Shown here piece after piece: positions 17,785 to 24,075 of a DNA stretch of 64,000 nt (its first letter is position 1; every line of letters begins with the position of its first letter). The position numbers and the translations under genes are program-made. The notes below the pieces were generated by a model, which saw only the letters and a list, made by a program, of their open reading frames with translations, was not told where the DNA came from and did no database searches. This DNA is from Cohnella abietis (GTDB lineage: Bacteria; Bacillota; Bacilli; Paenibacillales; Paenibacillaceae): NCBI RefSeq assembly GCF_004295585.1, contig NZ_AP019400.1:2571501-2635500 (forward strand), read 5' to 3'.

Positions 17785-17849
17785 AAAAAGAAACCTCTCT
17801 TTGTTAAATGGAAGTGTCGAGCAACCATTTAAGAGATGAGGTTTCTTTG
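17785..17849. terminator. Long bidirectional terminator between convergent genes
   Basis: AAAGAAACCTC pairs with GAGGTTTCTTT, and the stem continues with TTAAATGG/CCATTTAA. Runs of A on the left and T on the right allow use from both the oxidase side and the ytaF-like gene side. Confidence 0.85.
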
Positions 17850-17878
17850 TACATTCAGGCGATTAACGATGTGGCTAC

Positions 17879-18457
17879 TCAGTCTACAAACGCCAAGTAA
17901 GCAACCAGCAATAACAATACTCCACTGATAAGTGTTCCAAATTGTCCAACATTGAATTTTCCGATGCGGATATGACTCATTTTTGCTCCAAAGACAACAC
18001 CAGCCCAAACCGTTACAAAGCTACCTATTGCAGCTAATACGGATAATAAGAGTGGCGAAAATCCAAGCAGACCTGCTCCAATTCCATTCGTTAAAGCATT
18101 TGCCGAAAGAGCGACTCCTAGAACAATGGACTCAAGCAAACTAATACTTATAACCTGGTCTGACATGGCGATTCCTTGCGCCTGGTTTTTTCGTGGAACG
18201 GCCAACAAAATAATACGAAGACCAATAATGACCAAGATGAAGGCACTAAGTACCACGGGAAATATCCCAGGTAGTATTTTGGAAATCCACATCCCGAAAT
18301 AGATACCGCACACGCTGAAGAGAACACAAATTACCGAAATCAACATGTTTGAATAATGACTGATGCGGATATTACGTATGCCATAAGACAATCCTACACC
18401 CAAATTATCAATGCTCGATGAAAATGTTAAAGCTGCAATAATAAGCCATGATGCCAT
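17879..18457 (-). CDS. YtaF-like sporulation membrane protein (MntP-related)
   Basis: Membrane protein of 192 residues with six predicted helices in two halves, the MntP/YtaF fold. Helix 1 is MASWLIIAALTFSSSIDNLGVGLSYGI, with the family's conserved Asp-Asn-Leu; the second half repeats it as LGVALSANALTNGIGAGLLG. YtaF is known as a sporulation-associated membrane protein, and distant relatives export manganese. The substrate is unknown. An upstream in-frame TTG exists at 18475, but GGAGG overlaps it, so the ATG at 18457, 10 nt from GGAGG, is the likely start. I saw no yybP-ykoY-like manganese riboswitch in its leader. Confidence 0.8.
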   Translation of the reverse strand: MASWLIIAALTFSSSIDNLGVGLSYGIRNIRISHYSNMLISVICVLFSVCGIYFGMWISKILPGIFPVVLSAFILVIIGLRIILLAVPRKNQAQGIAMSDQVISISLLESIVLGVALSANALTNGIGAGLLGFSPLLLSVLAAIGSFVTVWAGVVFGAKMSHIRIGKFNVGQFGTLISGVLLLLVAYLAFVD

Positions 18458-18714
18458 AATACTCAACACCTCCAAAGTTTTAATTTATCTCAAAGCATTA
18501 TATTAGGTATGTTGAAGAAAGTGCTTGCCCTTAACTAATTTTGTTGAAAAAAATGAAACATTCGAATTCATTCCGTTGAGGTTCTTTAAGTGGGGCACTT
18601 AATGTGTTGATATTTCATCAACGTTTTGATGAATAAATGGCACACCTCCTCAACAGTTGAATAAAGTGTTAGAAAATCTAAGACTTTCATTCAGCTTAGG
18701 GCGGAGGCCATAAT

Positions 18715-18744
18715 ATGGAGTATGTTAAAGCTTTCTTTGAATAA
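18715..18744 (+). CDS. Possible micro-ORF, peptide MEYVKAFFE
   Basis: A 9-codon frame, ATG at 18715 and TAA ending 18744, has GGAGG exactly 7 nt upstream, a spacing as good as any in the window. It ends 5 nt before a terminator hairpin. The peptide has no recognisable family. Its aromatic and acidic composition does not resemble an amino-acid attenuator peptide enriched in one residue. It could be a leader peptide, a tiny secreted or membrane-active peptide, or chance. Confidence 0.35.
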   Translation: MEYVKAFFE

Positions 18745-18749
18745 TGGAA

Positions 18750-18783
18750 AAATCTAATCCTAACCCGGATTAGATTTTTTTTG
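18750..18783 (+). terminator. Rho-independent terminator
   Basis: AATCTAATCC pairs perfectly with GGATTAGATT around TAACCC, followed by eight T. It insulates the tautomerase promoter just downstream and ends whatever is transcribed from 18600-18750. Confidence 0.9.
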
Positions 18784-18787
18784 CTCA

Positions 18788-18833
18788 TTGACTATGACGA
18801 CCGTCATAATATATGATTATGACGGTCATCATA
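18788..18833 (+). promoter_or_regulatory. Promoter with two tandem palindromic operators
   Basis: TATGACG-AC-CGTCATA at 18793-18808 is a perfect palindrome, and TATGACGGTCATCATA at 18818-18833 is the same site with one mismatch. They overlap TTGACT (18788-18793) and TATGAT (18812-18817), an 18-bp-spaced promoter for the tautomerase gene. The likely repressor is the TetR-type protein encoded convergently at 19421-19999. Confidence 0.75.
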
Positions 18834-18861
18834 ATTGTGTTCAGAAAAAGGAGAATTAACT

Positions 18862-19320
18862 ATGCCAATGATCGATGTGTACACACCAGAAAATCTCTTC
18901 CCTGCAGATGCAGAAAAGGAATTAGGAACAGCTTTGGCTCATGCCGTTCTTAGGGCAGAAGGCGTTGCTTCACCTAGTCCATTTCATCTGGACAATACAG
19001 CAGTTTTTATTCATCGGCTTAAAGCAACGGACATTCATACTGGAAGTACAAACTCAGCGAATAATGTACGAATACAAATTATTACACCACCTGGTGCACT
19101 TAATCGGGAGGGACAGAAGCAAATTACGAAGGAAGCGACAGAAATTGTCGCGCGGATTTCTGGTGATGAGACGCTTTTCAAGCGTACCTGGGTCATACTT
19201 ACCGAAGCTTCCGAAGGTGGGTGGGGATTGCAGGGAACCGCTTTTGGGGTTGAAGAATTTAGTGCGCTGGCCGCTCGTGCAGCCGCTGCTAAGGCGGCAC
19301 AAGAAGCCATAAAGGAGTAA
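18862..19320 (+). CDS. Tautomerase-superfamily protein
   Basis: Small enzyme-like protein of 152 residues. It begins Met-Pro-Met-Ile-Asp-Val-Tyr, so removal of Met would expose the catalytic N-terminal proline of the 4-oxalocrotonate tautomerase/MIF superfamily. The length suits a fused two-unit tautomerase. The C terminus is an Ala-rich helix. GTG 18835 is in frame, but AAAGGAGAA stands correctly before ATG 18862. Expression should be controlled by the double palindrome overlapping its promoter. The substrate is unknown, perhaps a keto-enol product of quinone or aromatic stress, as the neighbours include an NAD(P)H oxidoreductase and two regulators of that type. Confidence 0.75.
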   Translation: MPMIDVYTPENLFPADAEKELGTALAHAVLRAEGVASPSPFHLDNTAVFIHRLKATDIHTGSTNSANNVRIQIITPPGALNREGQKQITKEATEIVARISGDETLFKRTWVILTEASEGGWGLQGTAFGVEEFSALAARAAAAKAAQEAIKE

Positions 19321-19342
19321 GGGATTCAAATAAAATATCGTG

Positions 19343-19400
19343 GCCTGTAAAACTGCGTGTTCCTTTATGGAACTGTAGAGATTACAGGCTATGTTTCTTT
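19343..19400 (+). terminator. Probable terminator between convergent tautomerase and TetR genes
   Basis: GCCTGTAA (19343-19350) pairs with TTACAGGC (19382-19389), with an inner GTTCC/GGAAC stem; TATGTTTCTTTT follows. Confidence 0.6.
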
Positions 19401-19420
19401 TAGAGCAGGAGAGACCTACA

Positions 19421-19999
19421 TTATTTGGTTTCCTGATGTGGGTTAGATACGCTCTTTATCATTATAAGTAATTGCTCCGCTACCATATCGAACGTATCGA
19501 ACGATTTTTGCGCTCGACTGATGGCTACTGCGCCCTCGCAGGAAGCGATAATGACATTCGCTAGCCCCTTTGCTTTTGCTAGGTCCAGACCACCAGCATT
19601 AAGCAGTGCGGTTAAATGGTCACTCCATTGCTGGAACACAGCTGCGGCTTGTTCCAACAAGTCTGACGAGTCCGATTCTACAGTCACCGCAAGCACAGAG
19701 CAGCCCATTTCAAAATTAGAGTGACTTAACAGCATTCTCCATAGCGAGATGAACTTCTCAGCGACGATTTCAGCGGGTTGACCTTCAAGGGTGTTTAGAA
19801 AGCTTATAGCACGTTTTCCAGCTAGTTCAACTGCTTCTTTGACAAGCTGATCTTTACCTTCAGGAAAGTGGTGGTAGATTGAACCTCTAGGTGCTCCAGT
19901 GGCTTTCATAATTTCAGTAAATGAGGCGGCATGCACCCCTCGTTGGCCGAGGAGCTTTACGGCACCTTCGATCATTAGCTCTCGAGATTTTAGAGTCAT
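19421..19999 (-). CDS. TetR/AcrR family regulator, LmrA/YxaF type
   Basis: Repressor of 192 residues. The N-terminal helix-turn-helix (MIEGAVKLLGQRGVHAASFTEIMKATGAPRGSIYHHFPEGKDQL) has the GAPRGSIYHHFPEGK recognition segment typical of the LmrA/YxaF group, followed by a helical ligand domain with LSHSNFEMGCSVLAVTVE. In B. subtilis, LmrA and YxaF repress a drug pump and a quercetin dioxygenase in response to flavonoids. Here the nearest candidate target is the tautomerase promoter with two 16-bp palindromes at 18793-18833. The start ATG at 19999 lies behind AGGAAGG. Convergent with the tautomerase. Confidence 0.88.
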   Translation of the reverse strand: MTLKSRELMIEGAVKLLGQRGVHAASFTEIMKATGAPRGSIYHHFPEGKDQLVKEAVELAGKRAISFLNTLEGQPAEIVAEKFISLWRMLLSHSNFEMGCSVLAVTVESDSSDLLEQAAAVFQQWSDHLTALLNAGGLDLAKAKGLANVIIASCEGAVAISRAQKSFDTFDMVAEQLLIMIKSVSNPHQETK

Positions 20000-20090
20000 A
20001 TTTACACCTTCCTATTGCCTAAGCGCATCTGGCTTACAAGATTCTATAGTAACGATTGTACATTTCAAATATGCAAACGTACAGATAAAA

Positions 20091-20130
20091 GCTCGTAAAT
20101 TTGCTCTCGTGGCAGTTTGCGAGTTTTTTA
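20091..20130 (+). terminator. Hairpin with T-run, same family as 9371-9413
   Basis: GCTCGTAAATTTGC pairs, partly by G-T wobble, with GCAGTTTGCGAG across TCTCGTG, followed by TTTTTT. It stands between the divergent TetR and HxlR genes with no plus-strand gene before it, so it may be a mobile or orphan terminator. Confidence 0.65.
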
Positions 20131-20222
20131 TATGTAATTGCAATCTCTACGCTACCTATCTCCAAACTAGGCTGTTCGCTTTACTTCTCAGCTGTTGGAT
20201 TGTAGAATTCAATTAATCATAT

Positions 20223-20243
20223 GTAAATTATGCGCATTTACTT
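20223..20243 (+). promoter_or_regulatory. Putative HxlR site upstream of the hxlR-like gene
   Basis: GTAAAT-N7-ATTTAC is an inverted repeat overlapping TGCGCATTTACTT (20231-20243). That sequence recurs as TGCGTACTTACTT at 20731-20743 before the oxidoreductase gene. The shared word suggests a common regulator. Confidence 0.45.
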
Positions 20244-20272
20244 CATATACTTACCAAAAAGGGAGTGTACTT

Positions 20273-20626
20273 GTGAACACCGAGAATTGCGTTACAACTG
20301 ACCTGAATCTTAAAAACACAGGCTTTGGATACACTTTATCACTAATAGGTGGTAAATATAAAATAGTTATTATTTATTGGTTAGCGGAACATAAAGTTAT
20401 GCGGCACAATGAGCTCAAAAGATGTATAGGAACGATTTCATTCAAAACGTTAAGCATTATGCTCAAAGAACTTGAAGCTGACGGTATCATTCACCGTGAG
20501 GAGTATCCGCAAATTCCTCCCAAGGTGGAATATTCATTGTCTGAAAGGGGACGCTCCCTTGTCCCTGTACTCGATATGATGTGTCAGTGGGGAGAAAATA
20601 ATCGTCCAGTCCTCGCGTTTAAGTAA
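20273..20626 (+). CDS. HxlR/YodB family winged-helix regulator
   Basis: Regulator of 117 residues with a winged helix: FGYTLSLIGGKYKIVIIYWLAEH, then RHNELKRCIGTISFKTLSIMLKELEADGIIHREEYPQIPPKVEYSLSERG, which is the canonical HxlR signature ending in the PPKVEYSLT wing. Cys near residue 5 (TENCVT) sits where redox-sensing HxlR proteins such as YodB carry their reactive cysteine. That makes a quinone/diamide sensor plausible and fits the oxidoreductase target downstream. The frame is open to 20195, but AAGGGAG stands 8 nt before GTG 20273, which I take as start. Shared sequence words before this gene and the next suggest autoregulation. Confidence 0.85.
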   Translation: MNTENCVTTDLNLKNTGFGYTLSLIGGKYKIVIIYWLAEHKVMRHNELKRCIGTISFKTLSIMLKELEADGIIHREEYPQIPPKVEYSLSERGRSLVPVLDMMCQWGENNRPVLAFK

Positions 20627-20652
20627 CCTTTTATTTATATTGACTCACCTAT

Positions 20653-20679
20653 GCGACCCCGAGCAGGTCGCTTTTTTTA
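20653..20679 (+). terminator. Rho-independent terminator after hxlR-like gene
   Basis: GCGACC pairs with GGTCGC around CCGAGCA-type loop sequence, then seven T. Confidence 0.85.
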
Positions 20680-20716
20680 TTCTCATATCATCAATAACAC
20701 TCTCTTATACGTTCAT

Positions 20717-20743
20717 TACTTACCTAAATGTGCGTACTTACTT
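20717..20743 (+). promoter_or_regulatory. Putative HxlR-controlled promoter region of the oxidoreductase
   Basis: TACTTAC occurs twice, once within TGCGTACTTACTT (20731-20743), the same word found before the hxlR-like gene. It is about 65 nt from the oxidoreductase start. Confidence 0.4.
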
Positions 20744-20807
20744 AATTAAAGTTTGTAATATATACTCGATCTCAGAAGAAAAATAGATAAAGAGAGTGGT
20801 TGATTCC

Positions 20808-21335
20808 ATGAAAACATTAATCGTTGCTGCACATCCAACTATAGAAAGTTCATTTATTCACAAAAGATGGTTGGAAGAGCTGAGGAAGTATCCGGAAGAG
20901 TTTACGGTTCATGAGTTATATAAAGAATATCCTGATGAAAAGATCGATGTTAAGAGGGAACAAGAGCTGGTCGATGCTCATGATCATTTAATTTTACAGT
21001 TCCCCATTTTCTGGTTTAATTCCCCACCGTTTCTTAAGAAATGGTTAGACGATGTATTTTTAAGTGGATGGGCTTTCGGTAAGGGTGGAGACAAGCTAAA
21101 GGATAAGAAAATCAGTTTTGCTGTTTCTGCTGGCATTAAATCCGAAGATTTTTCTTCCACGGGCAAATATAAGTACACTTTAGAGGAGATATTACGTCCT
21201 TTTGAAGTGACTTGCCATTATATTGAAGCAGACTATAGACCGTTCTATGCATTCTATGGAGCGGAGCATAATCCATCAGTTGAAGAAGTTGGCGTAAGTG
21301 CTGAAGAATATGTTCAGTTTGTTAGATCTTTGTGA
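20808..21335 (+). CDS. NAD(P)H oxidoreductase, KefF/YwrO (MdaB-like) flavodoxin-fold family
   Basis: Flavin-dependent quinone reductase of 175 residues. The N-terminal flavodoxin fold MKTLIVAAHPTIESSF binds FMN/FAD. LILQFPIFWFNSPPFLKKWLDDVF is the family signature (FP.YW...P..LK.W.D.V). The third segment, FAVSAG, and the C-terminal YGAEH complete it. It would carry out two-electron reduction of quinones or nitro compounds in the cytoplasm. ATG 20808 lies behind GAGAG; a GTG at 20796 is less likely. Neighbouring HxlR and TetR regulators support a role in electrophile or drug stress. Confidence 0.88.
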   Translation: MKTLIVAAHPTIESSFIHKRWLEELRKYPEEFTVHELYKEYPDEKIDVKREQELVDAHDHLILQFPIFWFNSPPFLKKWLDDVFLSGWAFGKGGDKLKDKKISFAVSAGIKSEDFSSTGKYKYTLEEILRPFEVTCHYIEADYRPFYAFYGAEHNPSVEEVGVSAEEYVQFVRSL

Positions 21336-21356
21336 TTTCCTGCTTGAGTGAAAATT

Positions 21357-21399
21357 AAACCTCCAAACATCCATTTTCTTAGTGGGTTTGGAGGTTTTT
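21357..21399. terminator. Bidirectional terminator between the oxidoreductase and the SCO gene
   Basis: AAACCTCCAAAC pairs with GTTTGGAGGTTT, flanked by A-rich and T-rich stretches (TTTTTTT on the plus side). Confidence 0.9.
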
Positions 21400-21410
21400 T
21401 TACTTGTCTC

Positions 21411-22040
21411 TTATGAGTTTTCGTTTTTCTTTTCTGAGAGAAGGGAAACAATATCAGCCATGATCACTTCATTGTTCATTTCATCGCCCATACTGTAAAC
21501 TTTGCGCACTTTTTGCTCAGAATCAATCAAATTAAGCGAAGTAACGGTATGTACGAATTGACCATCGCCCATATTTTGAACCATAACACCGTATTGCTTG
21601 GCAATCTCCTTCGTCGCTTCTTCTTCTCCCCGAAGCACATGCCAGCCGGACATATCCATTTTCATCCTATCCGCGTACTTCTTCAACATTTCAGGTGTAT
21701 CCTGCTTAGGATCGAAGGTGATTGCGACGAACTGTACTTCATTCCCAAACAAACCTTGCTCCTTTAATTGCTCCTGAAGCTGCACCATTTTATACGTCGT
21801 TAGAGGACAGATATCGGGACAGCTTGTAAACATAAACTCCATCAGAACGATTTTGCCCTTGTTATCGCTTGCGTTCACCTGCTGGCCGTCCAAATTCGTT
21901 AATGCAAATTCAGGTGCAGACTGTACTACTGGTAACGCGGTTTCTCTATCCTTTGAGCTGTACAAGAAATAAACAATTAGCACTAACATAAGGACAGACA
22001 GCAGTAATGGAAAAAAATAGCTCTTTAATTTTGTGCTCAG
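21411..22040 (-). CDS. SCO1/SenC copper chaperone for cytochrome oxidase, probable CTG start
   Basis: Membrane-anchored thioredoxin-fold protein. It contains the copper/redox motif CPDICP after FMFTS, the family Asp-Pro segment FDPKQDTPEML, and the distal His in FVHTVTSLNLID. It loads CuA of cytochrome c oxidase, facing outside. The first ATG in frame (21989) would cut the anchor helix in half. Upstream in the same frame CTG at 22040 has AGGAGG 9 nt before it and would give LSTKLKSYFFPLLLSVLM before the rest of the helix. I therefore place the start at CTG 22040 (209 residues). No ATG, GTG or TTG lies between the ribosome site and 21989 in frame. It follows the cytochrome c gene on the minus strand by 38 nt. 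Confidence 0.85.
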   Translation of the reverse strand: MSTKLKSYFFPLLLSVLMLVLIVYFLYSSKDRETALPVVQSAPEFALTNLDGQQVNASDNKGKIVLMEFMFTSCPDICPLTTYKMVQLQEQLKEQGLFGNEVQFVAITFDPKQDTPEMLKKYADRMKMDMSGWHVLRGEEEATKEIAKQYGVMVQNMGDGQFVHTVTSLNLIDSEQKVRKVYSMGDEMNNEVIMADIVSLLSEKKNENS

Positions 22041-22078
22041 TGAAGGGCACCTCCTGAATCCATTTCCTTGGTAGGACG

Positions 22079-22441
22079 TTATTGATGAGATGCTAGCCAG
22101 GTTGTGACTGTAATAAGCTCATCCTCAGATAGACGTTTCTCAAAAGAAGGCATTCCTCTTCTACCATTTTTAATCGTTTTGAAAAGCTGCTCTTTCGTCA
22201 GAGATGACCCGATGTGGGCTAGCTCAGGTCCGATTGCGCCTTGCAATTCGGCTCCGTGGCATGAAATACACATGCTTTGATAAATCTGTTCGGAAGTCGC
22301 GGCATCCACTGCTCGCTCTGGAACGGTAAATGCAGTGCCTTCTTTAGCCTGCTCTTCCTTGTCTGGCAATCCTGTCAACAATAAATAGACTCCAAATATA
22401 CACGCACAGGCAACCAATCCGGACATCATCCACTTCGACAT
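22079..22441 (-). CDS. Membrane-anchored class I c-type cytochrome
   Basis: Small cytochrome of 120 residues with an N-terminal helix (MSGLVACACIFGVYLLLTG) acting as anchor, a short linker and one heme c domain. Heme is attached through C58-I-S-C61-H62, and the axial Met97 lies in RRGMPSF, as in Bacillus c-550/c-551 proteins. It would shuttle electrons to an oxidase on the outer face. The frame stays open to 22573, but GGAGG immediately precedes ATG 22441, which gives the right signal anchor. The SCO gene follows on the same strand, pairing an electron donor with an oxidase assembly factor. Confidence 0.9.
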   Translation of the reverse strand: MSKWMMSGLVACACIFGVYLLLTGLPDKEEQAKEGTAFTVPERAVDAATSEQIYQSMCISCHGAELQGAIGPELAHIGSSLTKEQLFKTIKNGRRGMPSFEKRLSEDELITVTTWLASHQ

Positions 22442-22575
22442 GTTGTTCCTCCTCACAATTAATTTCATCCTCCATATTAACAAGGGATAATTCCACTCGC
22501 TATAGCTCTTAAGAGTCAGACCCGTAGAAATCACATTCACATAGTTGTCATTCGTATGCCACGGATCGGACACGT

Positions 22576-22597
22576 TAATGACTCGTTGGAGTCATTA
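22576..22597. promoter_or_regulatory. Perfect palindrome in the cytochrome c / cydA divergent region
   Basis: TAATGACTC and GAGTCATTA are perfect 9-bp arms with loop GTTG. It overlaps the region where the cydA -35 should be. A small TCCC-GAAA-GGGA hairpin follows at once. Possible operator; the regulator is unknown. Confidence 0.5.
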
Positions 22598-22616
22598 TTC
22601 CCGAAAGGGACTTAGA

Positions 22617-22649
22617 TATAATAATGGCATGAATGTGATTAATTTCACA
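22617..22649 (+). promoter_or_regulatory. cydA promoter with Rex/Fnr-type site
   Basis: TATAAT at 22617-22622 is a consensus -10. TGTGATTAATTTCACA at 22634-22649 is a near-perfect inverted repeat matching the Fnr (TGTGA-N6-TCACA) and, with one mismatch, the Rex (TGTGAA-N4-TTCACA) consensus. Its position just downstream of the predicted transcription start favours repression, as known for Rex on B. subtilis cydABCD. Confidence 0.7.
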
Positions 22650-22671
22650 TTAAGAAAGAAGGGATAACGCA

Positions 22672-24075
22672 ATGGATATTGTTGATTTGGCCAGACTCCA
22701 ATTTGCTCTTACCACCGTTTTACACTTTGTATTTGTTCCTATTTCGATTGGTTTATCGCTGCTTATTGCCATTATGGAAACCTTGTATGTAGTTAAAAAG
22801 AATGAGCTGTACAAAAAAATGGCGAGGTTCTGGGGGAATTTTCTCCTTATTAATTTTGCTGTAGGAATCGTAACCGGCATTTTACAGGAATTTCAATTCG
22901 GAATGAACTGGTCCGATTTCTCCAGATTTGTCGGAGATGTGTTTGGAGCACCATTGGCTATTGAAGCGCTGCTGGCTTTTTTCCTAGAATCTACTTTTAT
23001 TGGTTTATGGGTCTTCGGTTGGGAACGATTGTCGAAAAGGGTGCATCTCGCGTGTATGTGGCTAGTATCTATCGGTACGATGCTGTCTGCCCTCTGGATT
23101 CTGGCAGCCAACTCGTTCATGCAGCGACCTGTTGGATATGTAATCAATAACGGTCGGGCCGAGATGACGGATATTATGGCATTGCTTACGAATGGGCAGC
23201 TGCTATGGGAATTTCCACATACATTGTTTGCAGCATTTGCAACAGGTGCTTTTCTGGTCACAGGAATCAGTGCATGGAAGCTGGTGCGTAAGCAGGAAGT
23301 CGCATTTTTCACTTCCTCCTTCAAGATCGGTATAACGGTTGCGCTAATTTCCTCGCTTGCAATTGCGCAGTTTGGGCATGGGCAGGCGCAGTACTTGGTG
23401 GAAACGCAGCCGATGAAGATGGCGGCTAGTGAAGGTTTATGGGAAACAAGCGATGATCCAGCTGCATGGACGGTAATTGCCTCAATTAATCCTGAGGATC
23501 AGACCAACAGCTATGAATTAAAGATTCCATATATTCTAAGCTTCTTATCTTATAGCAAGTTTTCGGGAGCTGTGCCTGGTATGAAGGATTTGCAGGCAGA
23601 ATACGAGCAGACATATGGACCGGGCAACTACATTCCACCTGTACGGACGACATTTTGGAGCTTCCGCATTATGATCGCAAGCGGAAGTATGATGATTGTG
23701 TTGGGGCTGTACGGTGCATATTTGGCAATCCGTCGAAAGCTCGGAAATCCGAACAAGCTGTTTATGCGACTTATGTTTGCAGCCATTGCTCTGCCGTTCA
23801 TCGGCAATACGGCAGGATGGGTGATGACGGAAGTGGGACGACAGCCATGGACGGTATTTGGTTTGCTGCGTACGGAGGATTCCGTATCTCTGAATGTGTC
23901 TTCAGGGCAGCTGTTGTTTTCAGTCATTTCGTTCACAACGGTCTATCTTCTACTGCTCTGCCTGACAGCATATTTATTCGCTCGTGTTGCCCGTAAAGGT
24001 ACGATTGAAGAACATCAAGAGCGGGATAAAGACGATCCGTTCGATCAAGGAGATGATTCCATTGCCCTTAAATGA
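22672..24075 (+). CDS. cydA: Cytochrome bd quinol oxidase subunit I
   Basis: Heme-bearing subunit of the bd-type quinol oxidase, 467 residues, about nine membrane helices. Heme ligands are recognisable: His18 in the first helix (VLHFVFVP), His183 in LLWEFPHTLFAAF, and Met385 in GWVMTEVGRQPW. The GRQPW signature of the family follows. The hydrophilic Q loop is present but short (residues about 245-310), as in Bacillus-type enzymes. It reduces oxygen at low tension without proton pumping. ATG 22672 lies behind AAGGGA. First gene of cydABCD; all four genes overlap or abut, and a Rex/Fnr-type site overlaps the leader. Confidence 0.97.
   Translation: MDIVDLARLQFALTTVLHFVFVPISIGLSLLIAIMETLYVVKKNELYKKMARFWGNFLLINFAVGIVTGILQEFQFGMNWSDFSRFVGDVFGAPLAIEALLAFFLESTFIGLWVFGWERLSKRVHLACMWLVSIGTMLSALWILAANSFMQRPVGYVINNGRAEMTDIMALLTNGQLLWEFPHTLFAAFATGAFLVTGISAWKLVRKQEVAFFTSSFKIGITVALISSLAIAQFGHGQAQYLVETQPMKMAASEGLWETSDDPAAWTVIASINPEDQTNSYELKIPYILSFLSYSKFSGAVPGMKDLQAEYEQTYGPGNYIPPVRTTFWSFRIMIASGSMMIVLGLYGAYLAIRRKLGNPNKLFMRLMFAAIALPFIGNTAGWVMTEVGRQPWTVFGLLRTEDSVSLNVSSGQLLFSVISFTTVYLLLLCLTAYLFARVARKGTIEEHQERDKDDPFDQGDDSIALK

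Larger units (their letters stand above)
18603..18784 (+). ncRNA. Candidate structured leader or small RNA with alternative hairpins
   Basis: GTTGAT/ATCAAC (18606-18611 with 18617-18622) and TTCATCAA/TTGATGAA (18614-18621 with 18626-18633) share bases and cannot form together. CCTCC at 18645-18649 can pair with the GGAGG (18703-18707) that serves a 9-codon ORF. A strong terminator closes the unit. No gene lies directly behind that terminator on the same transcript, so this may be a small regulatory RNA encoding a micro-peptide. Confidence 0.4.

Noticed and set aside
18458-18600. yybP-ykoY manganese riboswitch before the YtaF-like gene
   Set aside because: The family is related to MntP, so I looked on both strands for the conserved riboswitch core, but did not find it.
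18603-18784. T-box leader before the tautomerase
   Set aside because: No T-box core word and no amino-acid gene downstream; the terminator is followed by an independent promoter.
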